In this document: in pieces, positions 60,101 to 62,849 of the stretch | How the letters are laid out: each line of letters begins with the position of its first letter | Numbering within the stretch: position 1 is the stretch's first letter | From: Antedon bifida | Lineage: Eukaryota; Echinodermata; Crinoidea; Comatulida; Antedonidae | Assembly (NCBI GenBank): GCA_963402885.1 | Contig: OY727094.1 | Span: forward strand, 5,334,501-5,398,500 | DNA length: 64,000 bases | Reading direction: 5' to 3' | Made by a program: the position numbers and the translations under genes | The notes under the pieces: model-generated | Databases searched by the model: none | What the model saw: only the letters and a program-made list of their open reading frames with translations | Told to the model about the DNA's origin: nothing

Positions 60101-62496
60101 GAAGATGTACTGGATCATTACTTATCTTGCAAATTTTGTCTGTAGTCAATAATGTTCACCATTTTTAAATGCAGGTTCTATGCAGTGTTTTATGTCCAGT
60201 TGAGTCAAGTCGCTTACGTCGAACGAAAGCAATGGAAAGCAATGCCGCAAAGCACTGCCTATGGATATGTAGTACTAACGGTCACAATCTGTTTATGAGT
60301 TTAATCGGCTTCCAGCATCCGACACCGCAAGTCGTCGAGACGTTTGAGTTGAAGGACATTGATAACGTGTCATGCATGGAATATGTTCCGGGTTACCGGC
60401 AGGACCGGTTTTCAAACAAGCAAGACCACCAGGAATTTAGGTTTCCATGGATGACTGTGTGGGTTGCGGACGATAAGGGCAAGTAAGTAGGCTAGCTAGT
60501 GCGTTTTGGGACAGTATATAGGATAAACATTAAAGATGTATTGTCCCCCAAAAACATGAAAAATGAAGATTAATAAAATCAGACTTTAAATAGGCCATTT
60601 TGCAGTTTTATTAAAGTTATTCACTTCTGTAAAAAAAAAAAAAAAATAATAATAACTAGATTTGAACTCGTCACTACGGACGAGTTAGGTTATCCGCAGA
60701 GCAAACGCCACGTGCACGTCATACGTTAGAATATTGCACAGAGAAAAACGATTATGCCATTGAAAAAATGTTAGTGCGCTCTCTATTTTGTGTCACGTCT
60801 AAGTATATACAGTTTACACTATATATTGTATACGTACTACATACAGTGAAGAATAGGTGAAAATAAGTGACCCAAGTTATTGACGCTTTTGGACATGATG
60901 ACATCATCACAATTTTAAAAACGGTATATCATGCGAAATATAATTGATTGACCTAGACAATATAAAAAAATGGAGGGAAATGGAATACGGATAGTGGAGA
61001 TGCGCTCTATTAAATGTGATGAGCTATGAAGAAAGAGACAAAAATCCAATATTTTATATTCGAGTGGCCATACGATGACGTCACAATGTCCGGTTAGCCA
61101 TATCGATTTATGATCCGATATCTACAACTCATCAACTTTCAGAATATGTAAAAAAAAGAAAAGTTCATCATGTAGTTTAGAATCTATGACTGTTTAAAAA
61201 AAGGCATAATTTTCACGACTTTTTGAACTTTTTCATCAAAAACGCGCGCAATTTATCCAATTCGACGTGCTCGTATGACGTGATTTTAAGTCGAAATTGT
61301 TTAAAATGTTGGTAAAATTACTAGAAAAAGCTGGAAAAACATAGATCACGCATAAACAAATAATTTTAGAGCTATGTGCGCACCGCGCGCGCAAAAATGC
61401 GCGCGAGCGTGGGAATTTTTGAAATGCTCAAAATGACATGAAACGCGTAGAAAGTTGATTAGAAATTGATTTTACGCATTTTGAAATTTTAAACGCGCGT
61501 GCACGCGTAACTTTCTGTAAAACATGCCATTTTTAATCCATAGAAAGTTTGCGCTTGATATAACTTAAATTTGCACCAAGTTTCAATAAAAAATGATATT
61601 TGGTTTTTTGTCTATGATCAATCATTGAAATTCATAAAATCGCGCGTAAGTCACGTTGCGCAACTCTAAAATCATAAAACGAAGTTTCTTGCACATCTAC
61701 AGTTAGAGGTCAATCTTCTGACAAAGTTATATAATCTTATGTTGACAAGTATTAGAGATACGCTGCGAACAAAATTCCGGGAAAGAAAGAAGAATAAAGA
61801 AAAAAAAAAAAAAAAAAAAAAGATCCTGACAATAACAAGGGGTTATCCGCCAAGTGCGGATAACCAATTAGATAAATATTTAATTTTAACCAAAAACCAT
61901 TGTCTAACAGACAATTGAAGCATTTTTTGCTTTTAATTTAATTTTTTTCAGATAAATATTTTTTTTTTTCGATTCAGTTTTTTGCACAAAGCCATTAAAA
62001 TGGCATATTAAAAAAACTTTTCTAGTAGAACCCACAGTATCAAATATTAATTTTGTAAGTTTGTTTTTACTTTTTTTCTTAGAATATTCATCTTCAATAG
62101 TATCGGTGTGGATAAGAGTAAAAGTATATCAAGTTTTAAAGTGCCAAAGCCTGTGACATCATTAATGTATTTGCATAACCAGGTGTTTGTTGCACAGGAC
62201 AATGGCAGTGTACTTGTTTACTCCAGAAATACAGGTGAGACAGTGGAAGTTGTCTGATGTCATAAAAACAATTTTCAACATTTCGAAAACTGATAAACTT
62301 TACTATATTGTCCAGATGTTGTTGATTTTGAATTGTTTTATTTCTTGTAGCCGATGGAGCATGGAAAGTGAAGGAACCAAAGATCATAGAGCTGGGTCAT
62401 TATCCCGTCACGTCAATTCTTTCCGTCGGGAAGACGCTCTGGTGCGGTTGTGGCAACCAGGTGCACCTTATAGACGTCTCTAATGATTTCAAAAAA
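14919..62496 (+). CDS. ARHGEF10: Rho guanine nucleotide exchange factor 10-like protein, 5' complete, 3' end beyond window
   Basis: An exchange factor that activates Rho GTPases and acts on actomyosin in the cytoplasm. Exons run at 14919-15122, 26292-26790, 29039-29152, 29710-29852, 30347-30478, 33923-33970, 42287-42389, 45241-45416, 45735-45914, 48556-48672, 49201-49293, 51041-51211, 51702-51755, 54361-54449, 54656-54813, 55608-55714, 56293-56429, 58817-58908, 59406-59533, 60175-60482, 62083-62234 and 62351-62496. All junctions are GT/AG and all phases agree, giving 1117 codons so far; the human protein is about 1370 by recall. Order: acidic and serine-rich N-terminus (1-410), DH domain (about 448-650, CR1 around E461, CR3 [17 protein letters not shown] near 590), PH-like domain (about 661-880), then the first blades of the C-terminal beta-propeller. 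Order and key words match ARHGEF10/ARHGEF10L, not other DH proteins. Only one gene is visible, so it may be the pre-duplication ortholog of the vertebrate pair. The 6-nt microexon at 53202-53207 is not counted here. Confidence 0.95.
15213..15540. repeat. pogo-like element with internal tandem units
   Basis: About 3.5 units of ~84 bp carry TATTAAGGGGACACCTTTGG, ACTCTATACAAAGTGTCCTC and GTTGGTCATAGTGTTAAACA, ending ATCTACTGTAGT. It starts about 90 bp after ARHGEF10 exon 1. The open frame at 15268-15534 is a product of the tandem. Confidence 0.8.
16030..16310. repeat. tandem duplication of a ~140-bp CATATGTG-containing unit
   Basis: CATATGTGGCAACTGTA, ATCATAGACCATA, AAGCCTAACCC, GAACTTAACATAATACA and CACATATGTGACA occur in the same order twice. 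TTTTGCCATAATAC relates the unit to the CATAGGCAAATTC family. Confidence 0.85.
20638..20818. repeat. dispersed palindromic repeat, copy 2 of 3
   Basis: The arms TATGTCTGGCTGCGACA and TGTCGCAGCCATAGATAAA face each other across about 100 bp. The right flank CCTGTTAGATTGCCTTGG matches the other copies. The overlapping open frames on both strands are products of the palindrome. Confidence 0.6.
22033..22204. mobile_element. pogo-like MITE, intact 172-bp copy
   Basis: Starts TACAGTAGAA and ends TTCTACTGTA, flanking TA included. The interior has AGTGTCCCCTTATAAGG and TACACTTTCCCGTGAAACA. TA-flanked CAGTAGAA ends are typical of pogo/Tigger-type Tc1/mariner derivatives, by recalled knowledge. No transposase. 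Confidence 0.8.
22622..22783. repeat. AAGCTCTGTCTACACTA MITE, copy 6
   Basis: AAGCTGTATCTACACTATCA and TTTGATAGTGTAGACAGAGC. The interior has ATGGACATGATGATGTCATA followed by two CACTACCxTATTTGGGC modules. Confidence 0.92.
23425..23585. repeat. C-rich ~17-bp minisatellite (CCCACCCTATACCCTCA)
   Basis: Units such as CCCACCCTATACCCTCA, CCCACCTTATACCCTTG and CCCACCCTATATCCTCA repeat about nine times. Long open frames on the plus strand result from the repeat. Confidence 0.85.
24966..25030 (+). repeat. tRNA-like relic (possible SINE head)
   Basis: AGTGGCGTAATGGTCGGGCA resembles an A box, and AAGTTCAAATCTTGC about 30 nt on resembles a B box. The stems do not close as a tRNA. Confidence 0.4.
25356..25984. 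mobile_element. DNA element with AAAGxCCCCTTCCC ends and a CpG-rich core
   Basis: Left end AAAGACCCCTTCCCTGCAAT, right end (reverse complement) AAAGCCCCCTTCCCAACGTT. The core at 25505-25840 is CpG-dense (CTCGCGGCGATCGACC, ATCGATCGAAAAGTGGGCG). No transposase frame. It ends at the edge of the next MITE and about 310 bp before ARHGEF10 exon 2. Confidence 0.65.
25985..26130. repeat. AAGCTCTGTCTACACTA MITE, copy 7
   Basis: AAGCTCTATCTACACTATCA, GATATGCCCAAATATGGTAG and ATATGGGCACATCACATTTT, with a rearranged right end (GAGCTTTACAGAGCTTT). Confidence 0.88.
26292..26790 (+). CDS. ARHGEF10: ARHGEF10 exon 2 (largest exon)
   Basis: 499 nt, residues 69-234, ending one base into a codon. Acceptor TTATTTGTAG, donor GTAAGTTT. 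It reads [18 protein letters not shown] near its start and ends [15 protein letters not shown]. The sequence is polar, rich in Asn and Ser, and probably disordered; no domain is recognised. Linkage to the gene rests on phase and on continuity with exon 3. Confidence 0.85.
26832..26882. repeat. CATAGGCAAATTCTGTAATAC repeat, short copy
   Basis: CATAGGCAAATTCTGTAATA, then ACATATGTATCACATATG. It begins 42 bp after the ARHGEF10 exon 2 donor. Confidence 0.7.
26937..26995 (+). other. 59-nt near-perfect hairpin in intron 2
   Basis: ATTTTGCTGCTAGT pairs perfectly with ACTAGCAGCAAAAT. Inside, GAAAAAGGGTT pairs with AACCCCCTTTTC except for one or two positions, leaving a ~6-nt loop. It could be a microRNA-type precursor or a very short foldback element; sequence alone does not decide. 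Confidence 0.6.
27767..27905. repeat. four copies of the palindrome ATGAATATTCAT
   Basis: Three copies lie ~17 bp apart (27768-27820) as ATGAATATTCATGAMAATA. A fourth is at about 27891. Around them TTTAATCCTTxATTTTAxAT and CAACACCA recur, so the block is also a loose ~120-bp duplication. Confidence 0.75.
28257..28418. repeat. AAGCTCTGTCTACACTA MITE, copy 8
   Basis: AAGCTCTGTCTACACTATCA to TTTGATAGTGTAGACAGAGC, with near-intact ends flanked by TTAA-like bases. It directly abuts a different foldback element at 28419. Confidence 0.95.
28419..28620. repeat. foldback family with AAGCxTGGTTCCCACTAG ends (copy 3, best preserved)
   Basis: AAGCGTGGTTCCCACTAGC is matched by GCTAGTGGGAACCAAGCTTT. GTGGGAACCAAC also occurs in the middle, suggesting a nested or dimeric copy. 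Confidence 0.85.
29039..29152 (+). CDS. ARHGEF10: ARHGEF10 exon 3
   Basis: 114 nt, phase 1 to 1. It reads [20 protein letters not shown] and then [18 protein letters not shown], an acidic tyrosine-bearing stretch like the DIYxDV word in the vertebrate N-terminus. Donor GTATGATT. Confidence 0.85.
29186..29515. repeat. pogo-like repeat with tandem CCCCTATTCAAGGGACACC units
   Basis: It begins AGTACAACCCCTCATTTGAG. CCCCTATTCAAGGGACAC-type words recur about 14 times, and one ~75-bp block (ACCCCTATTCAAGAGAAACC to TAGGAACATCC) occurs twice. It lies 33 bp after the exon 3 donor. Confidence 0.8.
29710..29852 (+). CDS. ARHGEF10: ARHGEF10 exon 4 (source of tandem duplication)
   Basis: 143 nt, phase 1 to 0. 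It reads [20 protein letters not shown] then [20 protein letters not shown] and DDSDDNDM. The [13 protein letters not shown] word matches an acidic Trp/Ser motif in the family's N-terminus. Its 3' part and donor are repeated three more times in the next 400 bp. Confidence 0.88.
29885..30270 (+). repeat. three extra tandem copies of ARHGEF10 exon 4 and its donor
   Basis: Units of about 123-130 bp repeat GTGCCAATGGTGGATGAATC through AATGACATGGTATGT and CCCAATTTACTGG. The copy near 29919-30002 is open in the exon 4 frame after a TTAG. The copy near 30052-30135 is open. The copy near 30184-30269 has TGA in the exon 4 frame. Open frames called across this block in another frame are not coding. Confidence 0.9.
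30347..30478 (+). CDS. ARHGEF10: ARHGEF10 exon 5
   Basis: 132 nt, 44 codons, phase 0 to 0. It reads [20 protein letters not shown] and ends [16 protein letters not shown]. Basic and Ser/Arg rich; no domain recognised. Acceptor TTAACGATAG, donor GTAATTAT. Confidence 0.82.
32430..32481. repeat. AAGCTCTGTCTACACTA MITE, copy 9 (right half)
   Basis: ATCACACTTTTTTGTCAAAC, then TTCGATAGTGTAGACAGAGC. The left half is absent. Confidence 0.85.
32850..33140 (+). repeat. tRNA-derived SINE, near full length
   Basis: The head GTGGGCGAGTGGTTAAGACA is a good A box of the Ser/Leu tRNA type. A weaker B box (AAGTGTTCAAGGCTCACC) follows. A ~200-bp unrelated body comes next (TAAAGAACCTAGTACATTTC, GGGCCCTCTGGGAGACCAG), with an AAATAAATAATAA tail. 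That head-body-tail order is what a SINE shows. Confidence 0.75.
33511..33672. repeat. AAGCTCTGTCTACACTA MITE, copy 10
   Basis: AAGCTCTGTATACACTATCA to TTTGATAGTGTAGACAGAGA, with two ATGCCCAAATATGGTAGTG-type modules. Confidence 0.93.
33923..33970 (+). CDS. ARHGEF10: ARHGEF10 exon 6 (3' boundary uncertain)
   Basis: Acceptor TTATTTTAAG. It reads [16 protein letters not shown] to the donor GTGAAG at 33971, phase 0, which joins exon 7 in frame. A donor 9 nt earlier (AAG|GTCGGA) would also keep frame. Read through, it continues [12 protein letters not shown] and stops at TAA (34007-34009), so a short N-terminal isoform is possible. Confidence 0.6.
34860..35226. mobile_element. pogo-like element interrupted by another foldback element
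   Basis: Outer ends are TACAGTAGAA and GGTTCTACTGT, with TATCCCCTTAAGGAGTGTCC inside. Nested at 34901-35104 is a different element with AAAGGCCAATTTACC and GTAAATTTGCCTT ends. Confidence 0.75.
34901..35104. repeat. foldback element with AAAGGCCxATTTACAC ends (copy 1, nested)
   Basis: TTAAAGGCCAATTTACCTAG and TCTGTGTAAATTTGCCTTAA are inverted. GGTAAGCAG opposes TTACCG inside. The second copy is at 57607-57801. Confidence 0.8.
35604..35758. repeat. AAGCTCTGTCTACACTA MITE, copy 11
   Basis: AAAGCTCCTGTCTACACTAT to AATAGTGTAGACAGAGCTTT, with two CACTxCCATATTT modules. Confidence 0.92.
35760..38200. other. ARHGEF10 intron 6, left part
   Basis: Simple repeats only: CTTTCCTCT units near 36150-36180 and a run of about 16 C at 36347-36363. 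GTTAAGCTGTGTTCACACTAAG at about 37458 looks like one end of a foldback element whose partner I cannot place. No coding signal. Confidence 0.45.
38200..39800. repeat. satellite array: degenerate ~120-bp units, then ~144-bp units
   Basis: From 39048 the word AGCAATAGTTYAAAGRTAGA recurs at 39048, 39189, 39333, 39477, 39621 and 39769. The three middle units are nearly identical. Upstream (38560-39040) units with TTTTGGTGGATRTCKCATCA, AAATGT, TTTACTAACTTTGTG and GAACATTCCTTCAG are related but diverged. Because 144 is a multiple of three, a 168-codon frame stays open at 39210-39716; I do not consider it a gene. Confidence 0.92.
40920..41070. repeat. pogo-like fragment
   Basis: CTACTGTCCCTTTATTAAGG, GTGTCCCTTAAAAGGGG and CCCATTATAGGGGTATCCC are words of the same family as at 22033 and 42018. 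Confidence 0.6.
41851..42015. repeat. AAGCTCTGTCTACACTA MITE, copy 12
   Basis: AAGCTCAGTTGTCTACACTA to AATAGTGTAGACAGAAC, with ATGGACATGATGATGTCATA and two CACTxCCATATTT modules. A pogo-like repeat begins at once after it. Confidence 0.9.
42018..42184. repeat. pogo-like fragment with right end
   Basis: Two rounds of AAGTGTCCCCTTAATAGG..GTGTCCC with GTGTTAAAACATAATAGT between, ending GGTTTCTACTGTA. It lies about 100 bp before ARHGEF10 exon 7. Confidence 0.7.
42287..42389 (+). CDS. ARHGEF10: ARHGEF10 exon 7
   Basis: 103 nt, phase 0 to 1. It reads [20 protein letters not shown] then [14 protein letters not shown]. Acceptor TTTTATAG, donor GTGAGAAC. It links the N-terminus to the DH exons. Confidence 0.85.
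42612..42808. repeat. dispersed palindromic repeat, copy 3 of 3
   Basis: The arms TTTACCTGTGGCTGCGACA and TGCTGCAGCCAGACATAAG enclose a GC-rich centre (CGCCGCACGCCGC). It then continues with GTTATGAGTTCCTATC and TTGTTAGATTGCCTTG, as in the other copies. It lies in ARHGEF10 intron 7. Confidence 0.65.
43290..43775. repeat. tandem repeat with TTAACAGTATTTTAACATTG units
   Basis: TTAACAGTATTTTAACATTG and GCCTATTAACAG alternate with GCCTAGAACGTTTTTGCAGT and CTGCGTTT. Higher-order units are 69-77 bp, about six rounds, each with two TTAACAGTATT words. Confidence 0.92.
43895..43945. repeat. pogo-like fragment
   Basis: GTGTCCCCTTAATAGAGGTG, then CTTGGCCATATTGTTAAA. Short and without ends. Confidence 0.55.
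44425..44630. repeat. AAGCTCTGTCTACACTA MITE, copy 13 (expanded modules)
   Basis: AAGCTCTGTCTACACTATCA to TTTGATAGTGTAGACAAAGC. It holds four tandem modules of the type GATATGCCCAAATATGGTAG, the most of any copy, making it about 206 bp. Confidence 0.95.
44631..44768. repeat. AAGCTCTGTCTACACTA MITE, copy 14 (head-to-tail with copy 13)
   Basis: It starts CTACACTATAAAACTAGTTT right after copy 13 and ends TTTGATAGTGTAGACAGAGC. The two share the junction GCTT, forming a tandem pair. Confidence 0.92.
45046..45186. repeat. AAGCTCTGTCTACACTA MITE, copy 15
   Basis: AAAGCTCTGTCTACACTATC to TTTGATGGTGTAGACATAGC, with one CCAAATATGGTAGTGATATG module. It ends about 55 bp before ARHGEF10 exon 8. Confidence 0.93.
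45241..45416 (+). CDS. ARHGEF10: ARHGEF10 exon 8 (start of DH domain)
   Basis: 176 nt, residues 415-473. A proline-rich linker ([13 protein letters not shown]) is followed by [20 protein letters not shown], the first DH helix with the conserved Glu (E461) of CR1. Acceptor TCCTCGGCAG, donor GTGAGAAG. Confidence 0.95.
45735..45914 (+). CDS. ARHGEF10: ARHGEF10 exon 9 (DH domain)
   Basis: 60 codons, phase 0 to 0. It reads [60 protein letters not shown]. The [15 protein letters not shown] stretch is the DH CR2 region. Donor GTAAGT. Confidence 0.96.
46052..46340. repeat. dispersed repeat shared with 1217-1470
   Basis: Second copy of the repeat described at 1217-1470, in ARHGEF10 intron 9. The open frame at 46098-46328 falls inside it and is not considered a gene. 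Confidence 0.5.
47055..47205. repeat. pogo-like fragment
   Basis: AGAACCTCCATTAAGGGGAC, ACCTTTAGGACCCAACAAAT and GTATCCCCTTAATGGGG. Confidence 0.6.
47692..48178 (-). mobile_element. composite repeat with ACCTCCGCC ends and a tRNA-like segment
   Basis: Ends ACCTCCGCCAAGGAGG and GCAGGCGGAGGT are inverted. The middle has a TTTTTATCCGATTCTCACCA block twice, with AGGTCAWAGRTCAAGGTC. On the minus strand GTGTGGTGTAATGGTTATG (A-box-like) and CTGGTTCAAGTCCCACTG (good B box) form a tRNA-like stretch at 48058-48120. The ACCTCCGCCAAGGAGG word is, as I recall, a widespread invertebrate repeat. Confidence 0.7.
48278..48475. repeat. pogo-like element with right end
   Basis: GCCCTATTAAGGGGACACTT, TCCCATGAAACAAAGGAGGG (also seen at 22095) and ATGAGTTCTACTGTA. 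It lies about 80 bp before ARHGEF10 exon 10. Confidence 0.7.
48556..48672 (+). CDS. ARHGEF10: ARHGEF10 exon 10 (DH domain)
   Basis: 39 codons, phase 0 to 0. It reads [39 protein letters not shown], the VYSxYVNNF helix of the DH fold. Acceptor TTGATTACAG, donor GTAAGTTC. Confidence 0.96.
49201..49293 (+). CDS. ARHGEF10: ARHGEF10 exon 11 (DH CR3)
   Basis: 31 codons. It reads [17 protein letters not shown] then [14 protein letters not shown]. The LKPIQRFPQ word is the DH CR3 helix that contacts the GTPase. Acceptor TATTTTTTAG, donor GTAAGTTT. Confidence 0.97.
49318..49463. repeat. AAGCTCTGTCTACACTA MITE, copy 16
   Basis: Left end reduced to CTTCTCTATCAAAC. Two ATATGCCCAAATATGGTAG-type modules, right end TTTGATAGTGTAAACAGAGC. 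It starts about 25 bp after the exon 11 donor. Confidence 0.9.
49464..51040. other. ARHGEF10 intron 11, remainder
   Basis: A small inverted repeat TTCCTCGTC...GTCGAGGAAGG lies at 49525-49557. At 49605-49818 both strands are open; the minus frame reads as a basic segment followed by a hydrophobic one ([16 protein letters not shown]). I recognise no family and there is no splice support. The tandem repeat at 50300-50632 is listed separately. Confidence 0.4.
50300..50632. repeat. ~88-bp tandem repeat, four units
   Basis: TTTTGGAATCGAGAGA, CTAGGAAATAACTATAAT and AAATGTTTTGTTTGCAAAAA recur near 50313, 50390, 50478 and 50566. AT-rich, no coding meaning. Confidence 0.9.
51041..51211 (+). CDS. ARHGEF10: ARHGEF10 exon 12 (end of DH domain)
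   Basis: 57 codons. It reads [57 protein letters not shown]. DMLKxTPxxHxDR continues CR3, and the rest is the helical link to the PH domain. Acceptor TTTCTTTCAG, donor GTTAGTAG. Confidence 0.97.
51231..51362. repeat. AAGCTCTGTCTACACTA MITE, copy 17 (right end lost)
   Basis: AACTCTGTCTACACTATCAA, ATGGACATGATGATGTCATA, two CACTACCATATTT modules and GGGCACATCACACTTTTTTT; the right TIR is gone. It starts 20 bp after the exon 12 donor. Confidence 0.9.
51702..51755 (+). CDS. ARHGEF10: ARHGEF10 exon 13 (start of PH-like domain)
   Basis: 18 codons. [18 protein letters not shown] matches the vertebrate YLIRSDDMVET at the first PH strand. Acceptor TTTCCACAG, donor GTAAGTCC. Confidence 0.93.
51756..53201. 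other. ARHGEF10 intron between exon 13 and the microexon
   Basis: A tRNA-like relic lies at 52391-52465. The rest is AT-rich, with no coding signal that I can support. Confidence 0.5.
52391..52465 (+). repeat. tRNA-like sequence (relic or SINE head)
   Basis: GCCTCAGTGGTCTAATGGTA is a good A box, and GGTTCTGGTTTCGAATCACA a good B box about 35 nt later. The ends GCCTCAG and TTGCCTC do not pair as an acceptor stem, so an active tRNA gene is unlikely. Confidence 0.5.
53202..53207 (+). CDS. ARHGEF10: ARHGEF10 candidate 6-nt microexon (Ser-Glu)
   Basis: TCTGAA lies between a long pyrimidine tract ending CCTATTTTAG and a consensus donor GTAAGTATA. Being 6 nt it keeps frame and inserts SE between DDMLQT and TYNSQGS, in a PH-domain loop. 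The vertebrate proteins I recall have no residues there, so it is probably alternatively used. Confidence 0.6.
53262..53352. repeat. pogo-like fragment
   Basis: TCCCTATTAAGGGGACACTT and CCCAAATGTGTCCCCTTAAT face each other. It lies 55 bp after the microexon. Confidence 0.65.
53565..53690. repeat. ~31-bp tandem repeat CTCCCTAAGTTAATxAxATTCA
   Basis: Four or five units of CACTCCCTAAGTTAATYAMATTCAATGT. Simple tandem repeat within the intron before exon 14. Confidence 0.8.
54361..54449 (+). CDS. ARHGEF10: ARHGEF10 exon 14 (PH-like domain)
   Basis: 89 nt, phase 0 to 2. It reads [20 protein letters not shown] and DLLVCTTVH. The RERRxFMxNDxLxCTTV pattern matches the PH strands of ARHGEF10/10L. Acceptor TCTTTATAG, donor GTAAGTTT. 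Confidence 0.96.
54656..54813 (+). CDS. ARHGEF10: ARHGEF10 exon 15 (PH-like domain)
   Basis: 158 nt, phase 2 to 1. It reads [53 protein letters not shown]. [14 protein letters not shown] matches the family's RYLLKWSVPLxxV strand. An earlier GT (GAACCAGGTAGC) is an alternative donor, but the one at 54814 (GTGAGAC) keeps phase with the next exon. Confidence 0.93.
55608..55714 (+). CDS. ARHGEF10: ARHGEF10 exon 16
   Basis: 107 nt, phase 1 to 0. It reads [36 protein letters not shown], matching the family's QLYQDLQNLLHDLNVIGQI segment. Acceptor TTCGTTTCAG, donor GTGACG. Confidence 0.96.
55952..56121. mobile_element. hAT-like MITE with target-site duplication
   Basis: Starts CAGTGAGTGGCGTAACAC and ends GTATTAAAGC-type sequence through TACACCACTG, so the termini are CAGTGxxGTA-like. 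It is flanked by TTCAAATA (55944-55951) and TTCAAATT (56122-56129), an 8-bp direct repeat matching at 7 of 8. The 8-bp duplication and CAGTG ends are hAT traits. 170 bp, no transposase. It is in ARHGEF10 intron 16. Confidence 0.75.
56293..56429 (+). CDS. ARHGEF10: ARHGEF10 exon 17
   Basis: 137 nt, phase 0 to 2. It reads [45 protein letters not shown]. RLIxKKxxEIxxADxxxIQLxLP is a family signature. Acceptor GTCTTTTTTAG, donor GTAAGTAT. Confidence 0.96.
56475..56607. repeat. AAGCTCTGTCTACACTA MITE, copy 18
   Basis: The left TIR is worn to GGCATCAAACTAGTTTGACC. One intact module, right end TTTGATAGTGTAGACAGAGC. It starts about 45 bp after the exon 17 donor. Confidence 0.88.
56908..56952 (+). 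CDS. candidate cryptic or alternative 45-nt ARHGEF10 exon
   Basis: An acceptor TTCTCTATATAG and a weak donor GGGTATAAC bound 45 nt. Placed between exons 17 and 18 it keeps the frame and would insert [20 protein letters not shown] residues with no stop. The family has a variable-length loop at this point. No further support. Confidence 0.25.
56981..57518. mobile_element. piggyBac-like non-autonomous element, TTAA flanked
   Basis: Both ends read CACTTTGACCGCCA inward, a perfect 14-bp TIR, and both are flanked by TTAA (56977-56980 and 57519-57522). TTAA duplication plus such ends is the piggyBac pattern. The 538-bp interior holds a hairpin CCCCTATTAAGGGGA/TCCCCTTAATAGGGG (56998-57058) and an (AT)n run at 57094-57122. 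No transposase. Confidence 0.85.
57607..57801. repeat. foldback element with AAAGGCCGATTTACACAG ends (copy 2)
   Basis: AAAGGCCGATTTACACAGAC is mirrored by CATCTGTGTAAATTGGCCTT. GCGGTAACAGTAAG opposes CACGTTTACCATTC. 195 bp; copy 1 is at 34901-35104. Open frames on both strands here are products of the palindrome. Confidence 0.88.
57934..58619. mobile_element. pogo-like element, longest copy (~686 bp)
   Basis: Starts TACAGTAGAACCC and ends GAGTTCTACTGTA with flanking TA. TTGTTAAGGGGACATTTTTG and GGTGTCCCCTGAACAGGGG are near the ends. The middle has AATCAATC and AAGTCAAGTAGTC simple repeats. No transposase frame recognised. It is in ARHGEF10 intron 17. Confidence 0.78.
58817..58908 (+). CDS. 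ARHGEF10: ARHGEF10 exon 18
   Basis: 92 nt, phase 2 to 1. It reads [30 protein letters not shown]. IKxxWVxxLxxAKLxL matches the family's last helix before the propeller. Acceptor TTGTTTTTCAG, donor GTAAGTTA. Confidence 0.95.
59406..59533 (+). CDS. ARHGEF10: ARHGEF10 exon 19
   Basis: 128 nt, phase 1 to 0. It reads [43 protein letters not shown]. NxxGWxxxEDD and PLLxxHLPVF match the family linker into the beta-propeller. Acceptor TTTCTTGCAG, donor GTAACC. Confidence 0.95.
60175..60482 (+). CDS. ARHGEF10: ARHGEF10 exon 20 (beta-propeller)
   Basis: 308 nt, phase 0 to 2. It reads [20 protein letters not shown] and onward, including [40 protein letters not shown] and [13 protein letters not shown]. 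HGFLWIxSxT...ISFQNSxPxVIExF is the corresponding vertebrate text. Donor GTAAGTAG. Confidence 0.95.
60534..61870. repeat. CpG-rich repeat cluster in ARHGEF10 intron 20
   Basis: It begins AAAGATGTATTGTCCCCC (also near 8338). After an A-rich run, AGATTTGAACTCGTCACTAC at about 60659 is a B-box complement with GGTTATCCGCAGAGCAAACG, so a tRNA-like head points to the minus strand. The body at 60840-61700 is dense in CGCGCG words and has GACGTCA motifs. It ends with a run of A (61800-61821) and GGTTATCCGCCAAGTGCGGATAACC-type sequence that mirrors the left GGTTATCCGC. Confidence 0.6.
62083..62234 (+). CDS. ARHGEF10: ARHGEF10 exon 21 (beta-propeller)
   Basis: 152 nt, phase 2 to 1. It reads [50 protein letters not shown]. 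VTSLxxxxxxVFVAxxNGSVxVYSR is a propeller-blade pattern seen in the family. Acceptor TTTTTTTCTTAG, donor GTGAGACA. Confidence 0.95.
62351..62496 (+). CDS. ARHGEF10: ARHGEF10 exon 22 (beta-propeller), last exon in window
   Basis: 146 nt, phase 1 to 0. It reads [49 protein letters not shown]. PxxIxLGxxPVxSxLxxxxTLWxxxGxQVxxI matches the family. Acceptor TTTCTTGTAG, donor GTAAGAG. The rest of the propeller and the C-terminal tail must lie past 64000. Confidence 0.95.
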
Positions 62497-62556
62497 GTAA
62501 GAGAAATTCTCTTTTTTATTGCTGATTCTCAGTATTTTATATATAATTTGTACAAC

Positions 62557-62709
62557 ATCATAGGCAAATTGTGTAATACAGTGTGACATATGTATCACAT
62601 GTGACATCAGTATCATAGGTCATAATCCTAACCATGACCTAAGTCACGTCAAGTGCAACATGGGATACATACTGTATATAACACTGTATTATGGAATTTG
62701 CCTATGATG
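62557..62709. repeat. CATAGGCAAATTCTGTAATAC repeat, full inverted copy
   Basis: ATCATAGGCAAATTGTGTAA at the left is mirrored by TATTATGGAATTTGCCTATG at the right. CATATGTATCACATGTGACA and CCATGACCTAAGTCACGTCA are inside. It lies about 60 bp after the exon 22 donor and defines the family's terminal inverted repeat. Confidence 0.85.
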
Positions 62710-62770
62710 CTGGGCAAATTATGCCTCCTATATGCACTCCTATTATTTTGTACAATTTTTAGTCATTAAT

Positions 62771-62849
62771 CTAGAAGTGGATCCCGAGCACCACTGCCAC
62801 CTAGTCCCCCGCCCCTAGCCCCCACTTCAAAATCCTGCATCCACCACTG
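62771..62849 (-). repeat. hAT-like fragment
   Basis: On the minus strand it starts CAGTGGTGGATGCAGGATTT, then TGAAGTGGGGGCTAGGGGC. CAGTGGYGGATxCAGGATTTTG is a familiar hAT-type end. Only the end remains. Confidence 0.6.

Noticed and set aside
62187..62586. Additional frames around exons 21 and 22
   Set aside because: They are extensions or shifted readings of ARHGEF10 exons; the family-matching frame is the one given.
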